Part shown: positions 6,275 to 14,466 of the stretch, piece after piece | Position numbering within the stretch: position 1 is the first letter of the stretch | Layout: the number at the start of each line of letters is the position of its first letter | Origin: Janthinobacterium aquaticum | Lineage (GTDB): Bacteria; Pseudomonadota; Gammaproteobacteria; Burkholderiales; Burkholderiaceae_D | Reading direction: 5' to 3' | DNA length: 64,000 nucleotides | Assembly (NCBI RefSeq): GCF_009208565.1 | Contig: NZ_WFLK01000018.1 | Location: forward strand, 60,373-124,372 | The notes under the pieces: generated by a model | Told to the model about the DNA's origin: nothing | The model's database searches: none | What the model saw: the letters and a program-made list of their open reading frames with translations, nothing else | Made by a program: the position numbers and the translations under genes

Positions 6275-8352
6275 ACCACGTGTCCACAAGCGCACTCGCT
6301 GAAATAGCTACCGCGTTGGGTATTGGCAAACGTGGTGTCGAATTACGGGCGGCTCGTGAATCCTGGATTTTTGACGAGGTAACAGTAAAAGGGGGCAAGA
6401 AACGCTTCTACCCGCTGTGTAGCTTGCCGACGGATGTAGCGAATGCCGTGCATATCCATGCGATGGGCAGCGTCAAACTGGCGCCGCCAGCCGAAAAATC
6501 GTCGGTACCTGCGCCGCGCGCGTCAGCCGTCGCCATCGACCCGCATAGCTTGACCACGCACCAGCTGGAGGTTGAGCGCGCCCGTGATCGCATTTTCCAG
6601 TTTGTCGACGGCTATCAGGGATCGACTAAGGCGGCACTTGCATGGCTGAACGACGCCAAGGCAGCCGGTACCTTGACCGGGCCTATGCTGTGGGCTTATG
6701 AGCGCGCCTGGGACAAGCCACGCGCCGCCAACAAGTTGAGTGCCAAGACCTATTACAACTGGGTAGCTGAGAAGAAGGAGCGTGGCCGCGCTACGCCACT
6801 GAAAATTCAAAAGGACATGAGTGTCAAGCCGTGGCACGCCTTGGCCGTGGCTCTCAAGCAGCGACCGCAGGGATCGATGCTGGTCTGGATTGCCGAGGAG
6901 ATCGCACGCCAGTGGAATCCTGCCTGGGGAACTGACGTACCGACCAAGCGCGCAGTGGGCTACTTCCTGAATGAGAAATTCAGCGCCTTGGAGCTGCTCA
7001 AGGGACGCCACAACGGGTCCGCTTTGCGCGCCCATATGCACTACACGAACCGCACCAGCGCCGGCATGCGGCCGTGGGATGAAATCCACGCTGACGGCTG
7101 GAATACCCACTTTACGGCGCCACACAAGGTAACCGGGGAATTCGTCACCTATGAGGTGTGGCATGCGCATGACGTAGCTACTCGCTTTGTACCGCCGTTC
7201 GGCCTGGGCTACACGGAGAATTTTGACGTGATCGCCGCCTGCATCGAAAACACGGTGCGGTGCTACGGCGTGCCAGTGATTCTGCAGACGGACAGCACGG
7301 CCATCGTGAAGAAAAGCGAACGGCTTAAGACGAACCCGGCCACCTCCCTGGCCGACCGCGCCGGCTTCACGATTGTCCACCCGCAGGAAGTCGGCAACAG
7401 CCAGGCCAACGGCATCGCCGAGAACTTCAATAAGTACCTGGACCGCTGCAGCCGGGAACTGGCGACCTACCAGGCCAAGGACATGGACAGCCTCGCGTTA
7501 AAGCGTGTCAAAAAACTGACGGGAAAAATGGTGGCAGCAGCCGGACGCGGCGAGACGGCGGAATACGCCAAGTTGAAGCTGGAGACGGAGCGCATGGGCA
7601 AGGGCCGCGTGTTTGGCAGCTATGCCGAGGCGGTCGAATGGCTGGATGAAAAGCGCATGGCATTCAACAACCGGCCGCACACCAGCCTGCCGAAGATGCG
7701 CGACCCTGGCACGGGAAAAATGCGCCACCAAAGCCCGGCCGAGGCGCTGGCCGCTCATCGTGCCGAGGGCTGGAAGCCGGTGATGGTCGACGAGGCGCAC
7801 TTAGTCGACATGTTCTGGCAGCACGTACAAAAGAAAGTGGTGCGCCAGCGCGTCAGCCCCTACGGAAAGATGGTTTTCCACGACAAGGTGCTGGCCGACT
7901 GGGAAGGCAAGCAGGTCGTGGTCGCATTCAGCGACAGGGACGATACGCGGGTATGGGTCAAGACCCTGGATGGCGAAATCATCTGCGAAGCCCAGCGCAC
8001 CTACGAAAGCGCTTATCGCTCACAAACCGCCTTTGAAGCCGGCGAAGAGAAGCGCGCGCTGCAGGTTATCAAGCGCCTGGAGAAGAAAGCCGAAGCGGTT
8101 CGCACTCGCATTGGCGGCTTGGTCATCGAGAACGAAGGCGCCCTGGTCGACGAACCACGCATGAAGTCGATAGCCGATTTTGTCGACGTCGAGGCGCGCC
8201 CGGTAGCACCGGCCATGTTGACTGCGGCCGACTTCATGCCGGCAGCTGCAGCAACGCAAGAGCGCGTGTGGAGCCGTGAGGAGACAAACAGGTGGTTACA
8301 CGGGGAGACAGAGGAAGAAGGCAAGGCGGGGAAAGAAAGTGCTGCCGCGTAG
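6271..8352 (+). CDS. A: Mu-type DDE transposase A
   Basis: 693 residues. The N-terminal ~70 form the Mu DNA-binding winged helix (TSALAEIATALGIGKRGVEL). Residues about 100-250 contain HTH domains that would bind the end sites. The catalytic triad is visible as D275 (HADGW), D341 (LQTDS) and E384 (GIAENF), a DD-43-E arrangement close to MuA D269/D336/E392. A beta-barrel follows (VVAFSDRDDTRVWVKTLDGE), then a basic coiled segment that in MuA contacts the B protein. The enzyme nicks both phage ends and transfers them to target DNA for integration and replicative transposition. Its likely sites are the GGCACAG boxes at both ends. Confidence 0.96.
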   Translation: MNHVSTSALAEIATALGIGKRGVELRAARESWIFDEVTVKGGKKRFYPLCSLPTDVANAVHIHAMGSVKLAPPAEKSSVPAPRASAVAIDPHSLTTHQLEVERARDRIFQFVDGYQGSTKAALAWLNDAKAAGTLTGPMLWAYERAWDKPRAANKLSAKTYYNWVAEKKERGRATPLKIQKDMSVKPWHALAVALKQRPQGSMLVWIAEEIARQWNPAWGTDVPTKRAVGYFLNEKFSALELLKGRHNGSALRAHMHYTNRTSAGMRPWDEIHADGWNTHFTAPHKVTGEFVTYEVWHAHDVATRFVPPFGLGYTENFDVIAACIENTVRCYGVPVILQTDSTAIVKKSERLKTNPATSLADRAGFTIVHPQEVGNSQANGIAENFNKYLDRCSRELATYQAKDMDSLALKRVKKLTGKMVAAAGRGETAEYAKLKLETERMGKGRVFGSYAEAVEWLDEKRMAFNNRPHTSLPKMRDPGTGKMRHQSPAEALAAHRAEGWKPVMVDEAHLVDMFWQHVQKKVVRQRVSPYGKMVFHDKVLADWEGKQVVVAFSDRDDTRVWVKTLDGEIICEAQRTYESAYRSQTAFEAGEEKRALQVIKRLEKKAEAVRTRIGGLVIENEGALVDEPRMKSIADFVDVEARPVAPAMLTAADFMPAAAATQERVWSREETNRWLHGETEEEGKAGKESAAA

Positions 8353-8370
8353 TTACAGCTACGCGGCAGC
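8341..8370 (+). promoter_or_regulatory. Perfect 12-bp hairpin overlapping the stop codon of transposase A
   Basis: GCTGCCGCGTAG (8341-8352, including the stop TAG) pairs perfectly with CTACGCGGCAGC (8359-8370) across the six-base loop TTACAG. No U-run follows, so it is probably not an intrinsic terminator. It may protect mRNA or reduce read-through and so set the A:B ratio. Confidence 0.6.
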
Positions 8371-8421
8371 GGCAAAGCAACAACATAGAACTACGACTCA
8401 TTACAACCAGAAGGATGATAC

Positions 8422-9153
8422 ATGAAACGCCATTACGTTAAAACCGCCAACCATCAACGCTTTGCAGCCGGTATTTCTGCCGTCGAAAACCGGGGCAGCC
8501 CGGAGGCGTGCATCCTGCTGCTGACCGGCGCGCCAGGCACTGGCAAAAGTACCACGGTGGACAACTGGGCTGCCGCCCGTGATGCCATCTACCTGGAAGG
8601 CATGCCCGGCATGAGCATCACATTCGTGCGCGACTACTTGGCCGACCAGACCGGCGTGCCGGCCGGTGCCAAGTTCGCCGAATACAAGGCCATGGTTGCC
8701 CACTTCAAACGCACTGGCCAGCCGATCATCCTAGATGAAGCCCAGCACGGGCTGGCGAACAAGGCCGAGTGCATTGAGTATCTGCGCCGCATCGCTGAGC
8801 AAGCCGGCGTGATCCTGGTGCTGGTGTGCCACACCAGTGAGCGGTTCCGTTTTGCCGAAGACCGTCTGGCACACATCGCCACGCGCATATCGGATGCACC
8901 CGTGCTGCTGCCGGCCAGCATGGACGACTGCGCTGCTTACCTGACTGAGCTGTGCGAGGTGACGGTGGACGAGGCTGTCGTCAAACAGGTCTTTGAACAG
9001 TCGCGTGGCCGCTACCGCTTGATGGCCAACGCCGGTCGCACGCTGGAACTGATCGGGGCGAAGCTGAGTAAGACCAGCCTGGCCGGTACCGATGTGAAGG
9101 GTATCAGCCTGTGCGAAGACGCCATGAAAGCCCTGAAAAAGGGAGTCCAATAA
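8422..9153 (+). CDS. B: Mu B-like AAA+ ATPase, transposition target-selection protein
   Basis: 243 residues. Walker A is GAPGTGKS (36-43) and Walker B is PIILDEAQ with D105-E106; a sensor-like LVLVCHTSERF follows. MuB binds DNA with ATP, activates the transposase and delivers target DNA. The protein is about 70 residues shorter than MuB (312 aa) and starts almost directly with the ATPase core, so it lacks MuB's N-terminal HTH appendage. Its position directly after A matches Mu. Confidence 0.92.
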   Translation: MKRHYVKTANHQRFAAGISAVENRGSPEACILLLTGAPGTGKSTTVDNWAAARDAIYLEGMPGMSITFVRDYLADQTGVPAGAKFAEYKAMVAHFKRTGQPIILDEAQHGLANKAECIEYLRRIAEQAGVILVLVCHTSERFRFAEDRLAHIATRISDAPVLLPASMDDCAAYLTELCEVTVDEAVVKQVFEQSRGRYRLMANAGRTLELIGAKLSKTSLAGTDVKGISLCEDAMKALKKGVQ

Positions 9154-9549
9154 ATGACGATGATCAATCCGCCAGATGTCGCATCAGTGCCGCTCAACAG
9201 GCGCAAACGCACGGCCTCATGTGGATTGCGTCAGCGCGCTTGGTGGGTGATCCGTCGCCGCGAAGTGTTCACCCTGGCCGATCTGCTGGACGTGGTGGCG
9301 AACGGCAGCGAAAGGGATGCCAAGAGCAACTTGCGCAAGTGGTTAAAAGCGCTGGCAGGCTGCGGCATCCTCAACGTTGACAAGAAGCTGGTGCCCGGCG
9401 TCGCTCTTACCAGCCCAGGATTCCTGCGTTACAGGCTCGTTATCAATAACGGGCGCCTGGCGCCAGTGTGGCGCGCAGCGACCAACGAGGTCTATGACCC
9501 GAACAAGAGGACGTGCTACCCGATTGTGAAGGAAATCAGCGATGCGTAA
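9154..9549 (+). CDS. Early phage protein with winged-helix character
   Basis: 131 residues, starting directly at the stop of the B gene. Residues about 25-85 (RQRAWWVIRRREVFTLADLL, then ERDAKSNLRKWLKALAGCGI) fit a winged-helix DNA-binding domain. A basic N-terminus (LNRRKRTASCGLRQ) precedes it. The C-terminus is WRAATNEVYDPNKRTCYPIV. Similar proteins follow transposase B in B3-like phages as far as I recall, but I cannot name a function. It overlaps the next gene by 8 bases. Confidence 0.7.
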   Translation: MTMINPPDVASVPLNRRKRTASCGLRQRAWWVIRRREVFTLADLLDVVANGSERDAKSNLRKWLKALAGCGILNVDKKLVPGVALTSPGFLRYRLVINNGRLAPVWRAATNEVYDPNKRTCYPIVKEISDA

Positions 9550-9865
9550 CCCTCGCATCCTCGCGCTTGCGCAAGCGGCGGCCGACGCCACCACCATCGC
9601 GGCGGCGGCCGCCGCGATGGGAATCTCTCGCCCTTACTTGTCGCGTTATCTGAACGACGACCTGGAGGGCGTCGACCAGATCGAGGCAAAAATCACTCTG
9701 TATTACGACCGACGCCTTTGCCCTCACACGGGGCAGGAGATCACCCCGGACGTATGTCAGCGCAAAGCGCTGGCGCCGGAGCCATTTGGCGGCGGCGCGC
9801 GACTGGCGCAATGGACCACCTGTCAAACCTGCAGTCATAAACCAATGAAGGAGATCGCAAGATGA
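9542..9865 (+). CDS. Small HTH-containing early phage protein
   Basis: 107 residues, starting inside the end of the preceding gene. Residues about 8-42 (AQAAADATTIAAAAAAMGIS, RPYLSRYLND) have the pattern of a Cro-like HTH. The C-terminal part carries LCPHTGQEIT, then DVCQ and WTTCQTCSHKP, with cysteines suggesting a small metal-binding site. The stop overlaps the next start (ATGA). Function unknown; probably DNA-binding. Confidence 0.68.
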   Translation: MRNPRILALAQAAADATTIAAAAAAMGISRPYLSRYLNDDLEGVDQIEAKITLYYDRRLCPHTGQEITPDVCQRKALAPEPFGGGARLAQWTTCQTCSHKPMKEIAR

Positions 9866-10074
9866 AATTCCTGTTGCATAAAATCCGCGTGGCCGTCGTC
9901 AAGATGCGCCTGGCCATGATCGACAGCCGTCAGCGCCGCACGGTTGCTGAGATGACGTTTGCCGTCGACTGCCGTATGCATGCACAGCGCCAGTTCGCAG
10001 CACGCAGCCAATACAACGCCCGCTGCAAGCGCGCATTGTTGGAAAAGCTCGATGCACTGCAGGGTGGCCAATGA
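9862..10074 (+). CDS. Small basic early phage protein
   Basis: 70 residues, strongly basic and mostly helical (MKFLLHKIRVAVVKMRLAMI, then ARSQYNARCKRALLEKLDAL). It is translationally coupled at both ends through ATGA and ATGATGA overlaps, and that coupling is the main evidence that it is real. No family recognised. Confidence 0.6.
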   Translation: MKFLLHKIRVAVVKMRLAMIDSRQRRTVAEMTFAVDCRMHAQRQFAARSQYNARCKRALLEKLDALQGGQ

Positions 10075-10316
10075 TGAATGCCGAGCGCAAAGCGGCCGCG
10101 CAAGCAGTCAACATCAGGCAGTCGGACAAGCCCCCTGTCATGCCGGCTTGCAAGAACTGCCAGCACCACGCCTATGAGGCAGGTGATCGCATGGGCGCCA
10201 AGGGCGAGTACATCGAAAAGACCGGCCGGCGCTGCGTCCAGCTGCTGATCCGCGTCACCACCCGTCTTGTATGCGATCTGCATGCCTTCAAGCATGCCGA
10301 CCGCCGTGACGTCTAA
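10071..10316 (+). CDS. Small Cys/His-containing early phage protein
   Basis: 81 residues. A CKNCQHH motif at about residues 27-33 and further Cys residues (RRCVQ and LVCDLH) make a zinc or similar metal site likely. The protein resembles short phage zinc-ribbon proteins but I cannot assign a family. Its start overlaps the previous stop; the next gene follows after 14 bases. Confidence 0.6.
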   Translation: MMNAERKAAAQAVNIRQSDKPPVMPACKNCQHHAYEAGDRMGAKGEYIEKTGRRCVQLLIRVTTRLVCDLHAFKHADRRDV

Positions 10317-10330
10317 CCAGGAGAGCATTA

Positions 10331-10786
10331 GTGAAGACTACTTACCTCTACATCGGCGTGGCGGCGTCCATTATCGGAATCGTCACTGGCAGCCTGTGGC
10401 ACTCGACCGGCGAGGCTAGCTCTGCAGGAGTATTTGCCATCCTGACTCTGATTATTCTGGTGCTGGGCTGGGCCGCTGGCGCCAGCGCGCAGCAACAGGC
10501 AAATAGATCGCCTGTTGCGTTTGCGCTGTCCATCGGTTCGATCACCAATGCGATCACAACGGTTTTTAGCCGTGCCGAGGCAGAGATCGAATTGGCTGCA
10601 CTGAACCCACCCGGTCAATACCCATTCTGGCGGATCGTCCCGCTGTATTGCGACGATCCGCAGTTCACAGAGACTGAACGCACTCACCGTAGATCGCAGT
10701 GCTGTGGCTCTATCGAATTTTGCTCACACGGCAAGTGCCTGCTGACCGCTGCCAGCGACACAGCCATCAACCAACCATTAGTTTAA
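10331..10786 (+). CDS. Membrane protein with Cys-rich soluble tail, early phage region
   Basis: 151 residues from GTG 10331, with CCAGGAGAG upstream. Two membrane segments are evident: YLYIGVAASIIGIVTGSLW (about 5-23) and FAILTLIILVLGWAAGASA (about 35-53). The tail carries LYCDDPQ, RSQCCGSIEFCSHGKC, suggesting a metal site or disulfides. Position among early genes, away from the lysis genes, argues against a holin. It could act at the host envelope, for example in superinfection exclusion, but that is only a guess from topology. Confidence 0.6.
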   Translation: MKTTYLYIGVAASIIGIVTGSLWHSTGEASSAGVFAILTLIILVLGWAAGASAQQQANRSPVAFALSIGSITNAITTVFSRAEAEIELAALNPPGQYPFWRIVPLYCDDPQFTETERTHRRSQCCGSIEFCSHGKCLLTAASDTAINQPLV

Positions 10787-10804
10787 CTATCACTGAAAGC
10801 CAAT

Positions 10805-11422
10805 ATGACCCAAACAACTATCCCTGACGGCTACAAAATGGACGCCCGTGGCCACCTGGTGCCTGTGGCCATGATCCGCCCCATCGACCTGGCGCGCGAT
10901 AGCTTGGTGCTGGAAATTACCGCCAAGGCCAAGGCGCTGTCTGAGCAGATCGCCAAGATGAAAGCTGATTTTTTTGCCGATATCGCGGCATTCGTTACGC
11001 TCAGCGCCGAGCAGTATGAGGTAAAGCTCGGTGGCGACAAAGGCAATGTCCAGCTGCTGTCGTTCGACGGCCGCTACAAGGTACTGCGTGCCATCAACGA
11101 AACGCTGGTATTTGACGAGCGCCTGCAGGCGGCCAAGTCGTTGATCGACGCCTGCCTGCAGCGTTGGAGCGAAGGCGCCCAGCCCGAGATCAAGGTACTG
11201 ATCAATGACGCCTTTCAGGTGGACAAAAGCGGCAACATCAACACCGGCCGCGTGCTGGGCCTGCGGCGCCTGGCTATCGAGGACGAGGAGTGGCAGCGCG
11301 CCATGACGGCCATCGGTGAGGCGTTGCAGGTCTCGGGAAGCCGCAGCTATATCCGCGTGTATGAGCGGGTCGGCACGTCTGGCAAGTACCAGCCGATCAC
11401 ACTCGACCTCGCCGGTGCGTAG
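10805..11422 (+). CDS. DUF3164 family phage protein
   Basis: 205 residues. The opening IPDGYKMDARGHLVPVAMIR followed by PIDLARDSLV is the hallmark of the DUF3164 family, found in Mu-like and other temperate phages between transposase B and GemA. A helical region (ITAKAKALSEQIAKMKADFF) follows, then an alpha/beta part with GGDKGNVQLLSFDGRYKV. The function of the family is not established. Confidence 0.85.
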   Translation: MTQTTIPDGYKMDARGHLVPVAMIRPIDLARDSLVLEITAKAKALSEQIAKMKADFFADIAAFVTLSAEQYEVKLGGDKGNVQLLSFDGRYKVLRAINETLVFDERLQAAKSLIDACLQRWSEGAQPEIKVLINDAFQVDKSGNINTGRVLGLRRLAIEDEEWQRAMTAIGEALQVSGSRSYIRVYERVGTSGKYQPITLDLAGA

Positions 11423-11873
11423 AGTGGACGCTACCGATAAGGCCTCCATCACCAAGGAACAATGGGCGGCCATCGAATTTGAACTCAGCCATCCCCATGG
11501 AATCGTAAGGCTCGACTGTGACGGCTACCAGGTCTCCCTGCAGGTGGAAATGGCCAAAAAGCTCAAGTATGAAATTTCCGTGTATGTGAACGGCGTTGCT
11601 CGCGGCGCTTGGCTTGTGGGCGACTCCGAAGAAGGCCGGCGCTTCTTGCCTACGACTGAACGGTTTGTGCATTCGGCAGGGCATCGCACAGAGATGATCA
11701 AAATTTATGGCGGCAAGCGCTGCAAGAAAGCGGACCTTGAACGCATCAACAAGAAATTCTCGATGCGCCGGTTCTCTTGGACATCCTTCACGCCATTGCG
11801 CAGGCATTACGTGAAACACAACAAGAGTATCTCGCTCGTTGGCATCGGCTTCGGCGCCATCGATATCGAATAA
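11415..11873 (+). CDS. Conserved hypothetical phage protein
   Basis: About 152 residues from a GTG at 11415 (or 149 from GTG 11424). The longer frame upstream overlaps DUF3164 and looks like a shadow. The recognisable part runs from ITKEQWAAIEFELSHPHGIV through DGYQVSLQVEMAKKLKYEIS to YVNGVARGAWLVGDSEEGRR. Proteins of this look recur in transposable and lambdoid prophages, but I know no function. The end is basic (KKFSMRRFSWTSFTPLRRHY), which suggests nucleic-acid contact. Confidence 0.65.
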   Translation: MRRVDATDKASITKEQWAAIEFELSHPHGIVRLDCDGYQVSLQVEMAKKLKYEISVYVNGVARGAWLVGDSEEGRRFLPTTERFVHSAGHRTEMIKIYGGKRCKKADLERINKKFSMRRFSWTSFTPLRRHYVKHNKSISLVGIGFGAIDIE

Positions 11874-11899
11874 GTAATTCACCATGTAGGGAGAGCAAA

Positions 11900-12277
11900 A
11901 TGGAACTCAAGAAATTCAAGGGGCCAAAATCGATTGAATTGATCCGCGCTCAGTGTTTGCTGCAGCAGCTGGTGTGCGACAGCACGCTGTTCGACCAGGA
12001 AAAAAGCGATTACATCATCGTGTTTTCACCTAAAGCGCCCGAAGCAAAGGTTTTCTACACCGATGTGAATGGCCGTTTTTTCGGCCGTAATGATAGGGGC
12101 TACGAGTTCACATCCGAGTTTCCGCTAGACGGCACGGACTGGTTCGATGCACTGCTGGCCTTTTTCAATGAACCGCTGCCGGCAGGCTATGTGACAGTCG
12201 CCACTGAAAGCCAGGCTGGATTGCCGGCCGTTGTCGTCAATGCGACGCCGGTCGGCGCCGAGCTGGTGGAGGCGTGA
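11900..12277 (+). CDS. Hypothetical early phage protein
   Basis: 125 residues from ATG 11900, preceded by AGGGAGAG. The ORF is open further upstream but only this start has a ribosome site. It is a soluble, acidic alpha/beta protein (MELKKFKGPKSIELIRAQCL, then YIIVFSPKAPEAKVFYTDVN). Its stop overlaps the start of the DUF2786 gene. No family recognised. Confidence 0.6.
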   Translation: MELKKFKGPKSIELIRAQCLLQQLVCDSTLFDQEKSDYIIVFSPKAPEAKVFYTDVNGRFFGRNDRGYEFTSEFPLDGTDWFDALLAFFNEPLPAGYVTVATESQAGLPAVVVNATPVGAELVEA

Positions 12278-12978
12278 TGGACAAGGCCACCGCAATCGAC
12301 AAAATCCGCAAGTGTCTGGCGCTGTCGGCTTCGGCCGAGCCGCATGAAGCCGCCGCCGCACTGCGCCAGGCGCAAAAGTTGATGGAGCAGCATCAGGTCG
12401 ACCACACCGAGCTACTGGCGGCCGGCGTGACCGAGCATTGGGCACGCAGCTGCGCCACTAAGGTGCCGCCACGCTGGGAGGTGGCGCTGGCCAGCCTGGT
12501 GGCCGGAGCATTCAGCTGCGAAATCATTTTTACGCGCCGCTTGAACAGCCCATGTACTGCTTTCTTGGGAGGGTATGCGATCATCGGCACGGCGCCGGCA
12601 CCGGAGGTGGCGGCATACACGTTCAAGGTGTTGGCGCGACAGCTCAAGGCTGCTCGGATACGGTATATGCAGGTCGCCCTCAAGCGCCACCGCAAAAACC
12701 GCGTTGCTGCAGCCGACCAGTTCTGCGTCGGCTGGGTAGTTGCCGTGCGTGGCCAGGTTGCGGCGATGGCGCCGACTGCCGCCCAGGTGCTGGCCATTGA
12801 CGCTTACACGCGGGTCAACTACGCCAAGACGAGCTCGCTGGCGCCGAGCAATCGGCAGTTGACCGGCCCGCGCACAACAGAGCATGGTGCCATCGGCTAC
12901 ATCGTCGGCCAGCAGGCCCAGCTGCATCGGGGCGTCGCCGGCACCGCGTCCGGGCAACCGCTGCTGGAGGCGCCATGA
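12274..12978 (+). CDS. DUF2786 domain phage protein
   Basis: 234 residues. The N-terminal ~40 residues (AIDKIRKCLALSASAEPHEA, then AAALRQAQKLMEQHQVD) are the classic DUF2786 helical pair. The remainder, with IIGTAPAPEVAAYTFKVLAR and FCVGWVVAVRGQVA, matches the companion C-terminal region common in phage members. Function is unknown. Overlapping starts and stops link it to both neighbours, so it belongs to the early operon. Confidence 0.85.
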   Translation: MMDKATAIDKIRKCLALSASAEPHEAAAALRQAQKLMEQHQVDHTELLAAGVTEHWARSCATKVPPRWEVALASLVAGAFSCEIIFTRRLNSPCTAFLGGYAIIGTAPAPEVAAYTFKVLARQLKAARIRYMQVALKRHRKNRVAAADQFCVGWVVAVRGQVAAMAPTAAQVLAIDAYTRVNYAKTSSLAPSNRQLTGPRTTEHGAIGYIVGQQAQLHRGVAGTASGQPLLEAP

Positions 12979-13457
12979 AGCCGGTAGGCGCCGAGGCGCT
13001 GCGCAAGCGCGAGTTGGCGGCGATCCATGTCGCCAAGAAGCAGTTGGCCCTGCCTGACGACGAATACCGCAGCCTGCTGCTGTCCGTCACCGGCAAGAGC
13101 AGCTCGGCCGACCTGGACTGGAAGGGGCGCAAGTTGTTCCTGGATCATTGCAAGAAGCTCGGCTTCAAAGCCAAGGCATCCAAAACCGCGCGTGCGCTGC
13201 CGAACGTGGCACAGGGCCGGATGGCCAGGATGAAGAAGATCGGCGCGCTGCTGGCCGATTCTGGCCTGTCTTGGGCCTATGCGGACGGCATCGCAAAACG
13301 ACTGTTCGCCAACACGACCCACATCGAGCGCATTGAGTTCTGCGACGGCGAGCATCTGGCGAAGGTCATTTCAGCCCTGGCCATCGACGCCAAGCGGCGC
13401 GCGCGGAAAGCGGCCGCGCCAATCACCTCCCCATCGGACGATTGCCATGCAACCTGA
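12975..13457 (+). CDS. gemA: GemA-like regulatory protein (Mu gp16, DUF1018)
   Basis: 160 residues. The beginning RKRELAAIHVAKKQLALPDD, then YRSLLLSVTGKSSSADLDWK, and the later SGLSWAYADGIAKRLF with IEFCDGEHLAKVISAL are diagnostic of the DUF1018/GemA family. In Mu, GemA affects host gene expression and DNA supercoiling. As in Mu, it sits directly upstream of mor and overlaps it by 11 bases. Confidence 0.92.
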   Translation: MKPVGAEALRKRELAAIHVAKKQLALPDDEYRSLLLSVTGKSSSADLDWKGRKLFLDHCKKLGFKAKASKTARALPNVAQGRMARMKKIGALLADSGLSWAYADGIAKRLFANTTHIERIEFCDGEHLAKVISALAIDAKRRARKAAAPITSPSDDCHAT

Positions 13458-13872
13458 CGTTTCCCACTTGCCCGAGAGCGCGCAGCGCCTGGTGGCACTC
13501 ATTGGCCTGCAGGCCGCCGTGTTGCTCATCGAGCGCCACGGCGGCAAAGAACTAGCGTTATACGTGCGCGGCGACAGTGTGGCGCGCCTGGCCGCCAGTA
13601 TTGGTGACGAACCAACCGATGCGTTACTGCGCCACTTCGGCAGTGACCCGTTTAACGTGCCGCGTTGCACGGCCGCGCTCAAGTCGGTGCGTAACAGCAG
13701 GATGCTGGCGGACTATGACAGGCTTACATCGACCGAGCGCACGCACTCCGGGCGCGAGGCAATCCACTACCTGGTCGAGAATTACGGGCTGACCGAACGC
13801 CAGGTGTGGCGTATCCTAAAAACGGTGCCCAAAACGCCTGTCGTAGACAACAGTCAAGCCAGTCTCTTCTAA
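13447..13872 (+). CDS. mor: Mor-type transcription activator
   Basis: 141 residues from ATG 13447; a longer upstream frame is a shadow of gemA. It has the dimerisation region (LVALIGLQAAVLLIERHGGK, then ELALYVRGDSVARLAASIGD) and a C-terminal HTH (GREAIHYLVENYGLTERQVW). Mu Mor switches on middle transcription, and its relative C switches on late genes. No second Mor/C gene is present in this prophage, so this one protein may activate the lysis and head genes that begin 58 bases downstream (inference). Confidence 0.9.
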   Translation: MQPDVSHLPESAQRLVALIGLQAAVLLIERHGGKELALYVRGDSVARLAASIGDEPTDALLRHFGSDPFNVPRCTAALKSVRNSRMLADYDRLTSTERTHSGREAIHYLVENYGLTERQVWRILKTVPKTPVVDNSQASLF

Positions 13873-13929
13873 TCACTGCTGTCAGTTGTCACCCTGAGAC
13901 GCCGCCCCGCGCGTGCGTACAGTGTGACA

Positions 13930-14466
13930 ATGAAATTTTCCCCCGCCGCCTCCGCCATCATCCGCTCGTTCGAGGGCATCCTCGACGGCGACCCTTCCAC
14001 TGTCAATTTTGACCCCTACATGGACCCGTCCAAAATCTGGACGATTGGCTGGGGCCACGCTATCTGGTATCGCGGTCGCTTCCTTACAGGCGAAGTCGAC
14101 CGCGCGCTGGCGCGGTCCCTGTATCCAAACGGCTTGACCCTGGCCGAGTGCGTCGCGTTGCTCGATGCGGACATGGCCAAGGTCGAAGTTTTTCTGAACA
14201 CGGCTTTTCCGCGTCTGATCCAACCTCAATTCGATGCTCTCGGATCGTTCGCATTCAACTGCGGCATTGACGCCCTTGATGGCTCTACCCTGGCACGCAA
14301 GCTGCGCGCAGGTGACGTCGCTGGCGCCGCTGCCGAGTTCCCACGCTGGAATAAATCCAAAGGCGTGGTGCTGGCCGGCCTGACCCGGCGCCGCGCGGCC
14401 GAACGCGCTCTGTTCCTCACCCCACCTGCCACTGCCGGCAAAACCACCCCCACTACGGAGAAATGA
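13930..14466 (+). CDS. Endolysin, GH24 phage lysozyme
   Basis: 178 residues from ATG 13930 (GTG 13924 is an alternative). The T4-type catalytic set is visible: E15 in SFEG, D32, then T38 in WTIGWGH, with the usual D-to-T spacing of six. The middle QFDALGSFAFNCGI and late GLTRRRAAERALFL are conserved in this family. It cleaves peptidoglycan beta-1,4 bonds at lysis. There is no clear signal peptide, so it should depend on the holin encoded next. First gene after mor. Confidence 0.93.
   Translation: MKFSPAASAIIRSFEGILDGDPSTVNFDPYMDPSKIWTIGWGHAIWYRGRFLTGEVDRALARSLYPNGLTLAECVALLDADMAKVEVFLNTAFPRLIQPQFDALGSFAFNCGIDALDGSTLARKLRAGDVAGAAAEFPRWNKSKGVVLAGLTRRRAAERALFLTPPATAGKTTPTTEK

Noticed and set aside
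13279..13446. Extended N-terminus for the Mor-type activator
   Set aside because: The added residues are an out-of-frame shadow of gemA; ATG 13447 gives the family's normal length.
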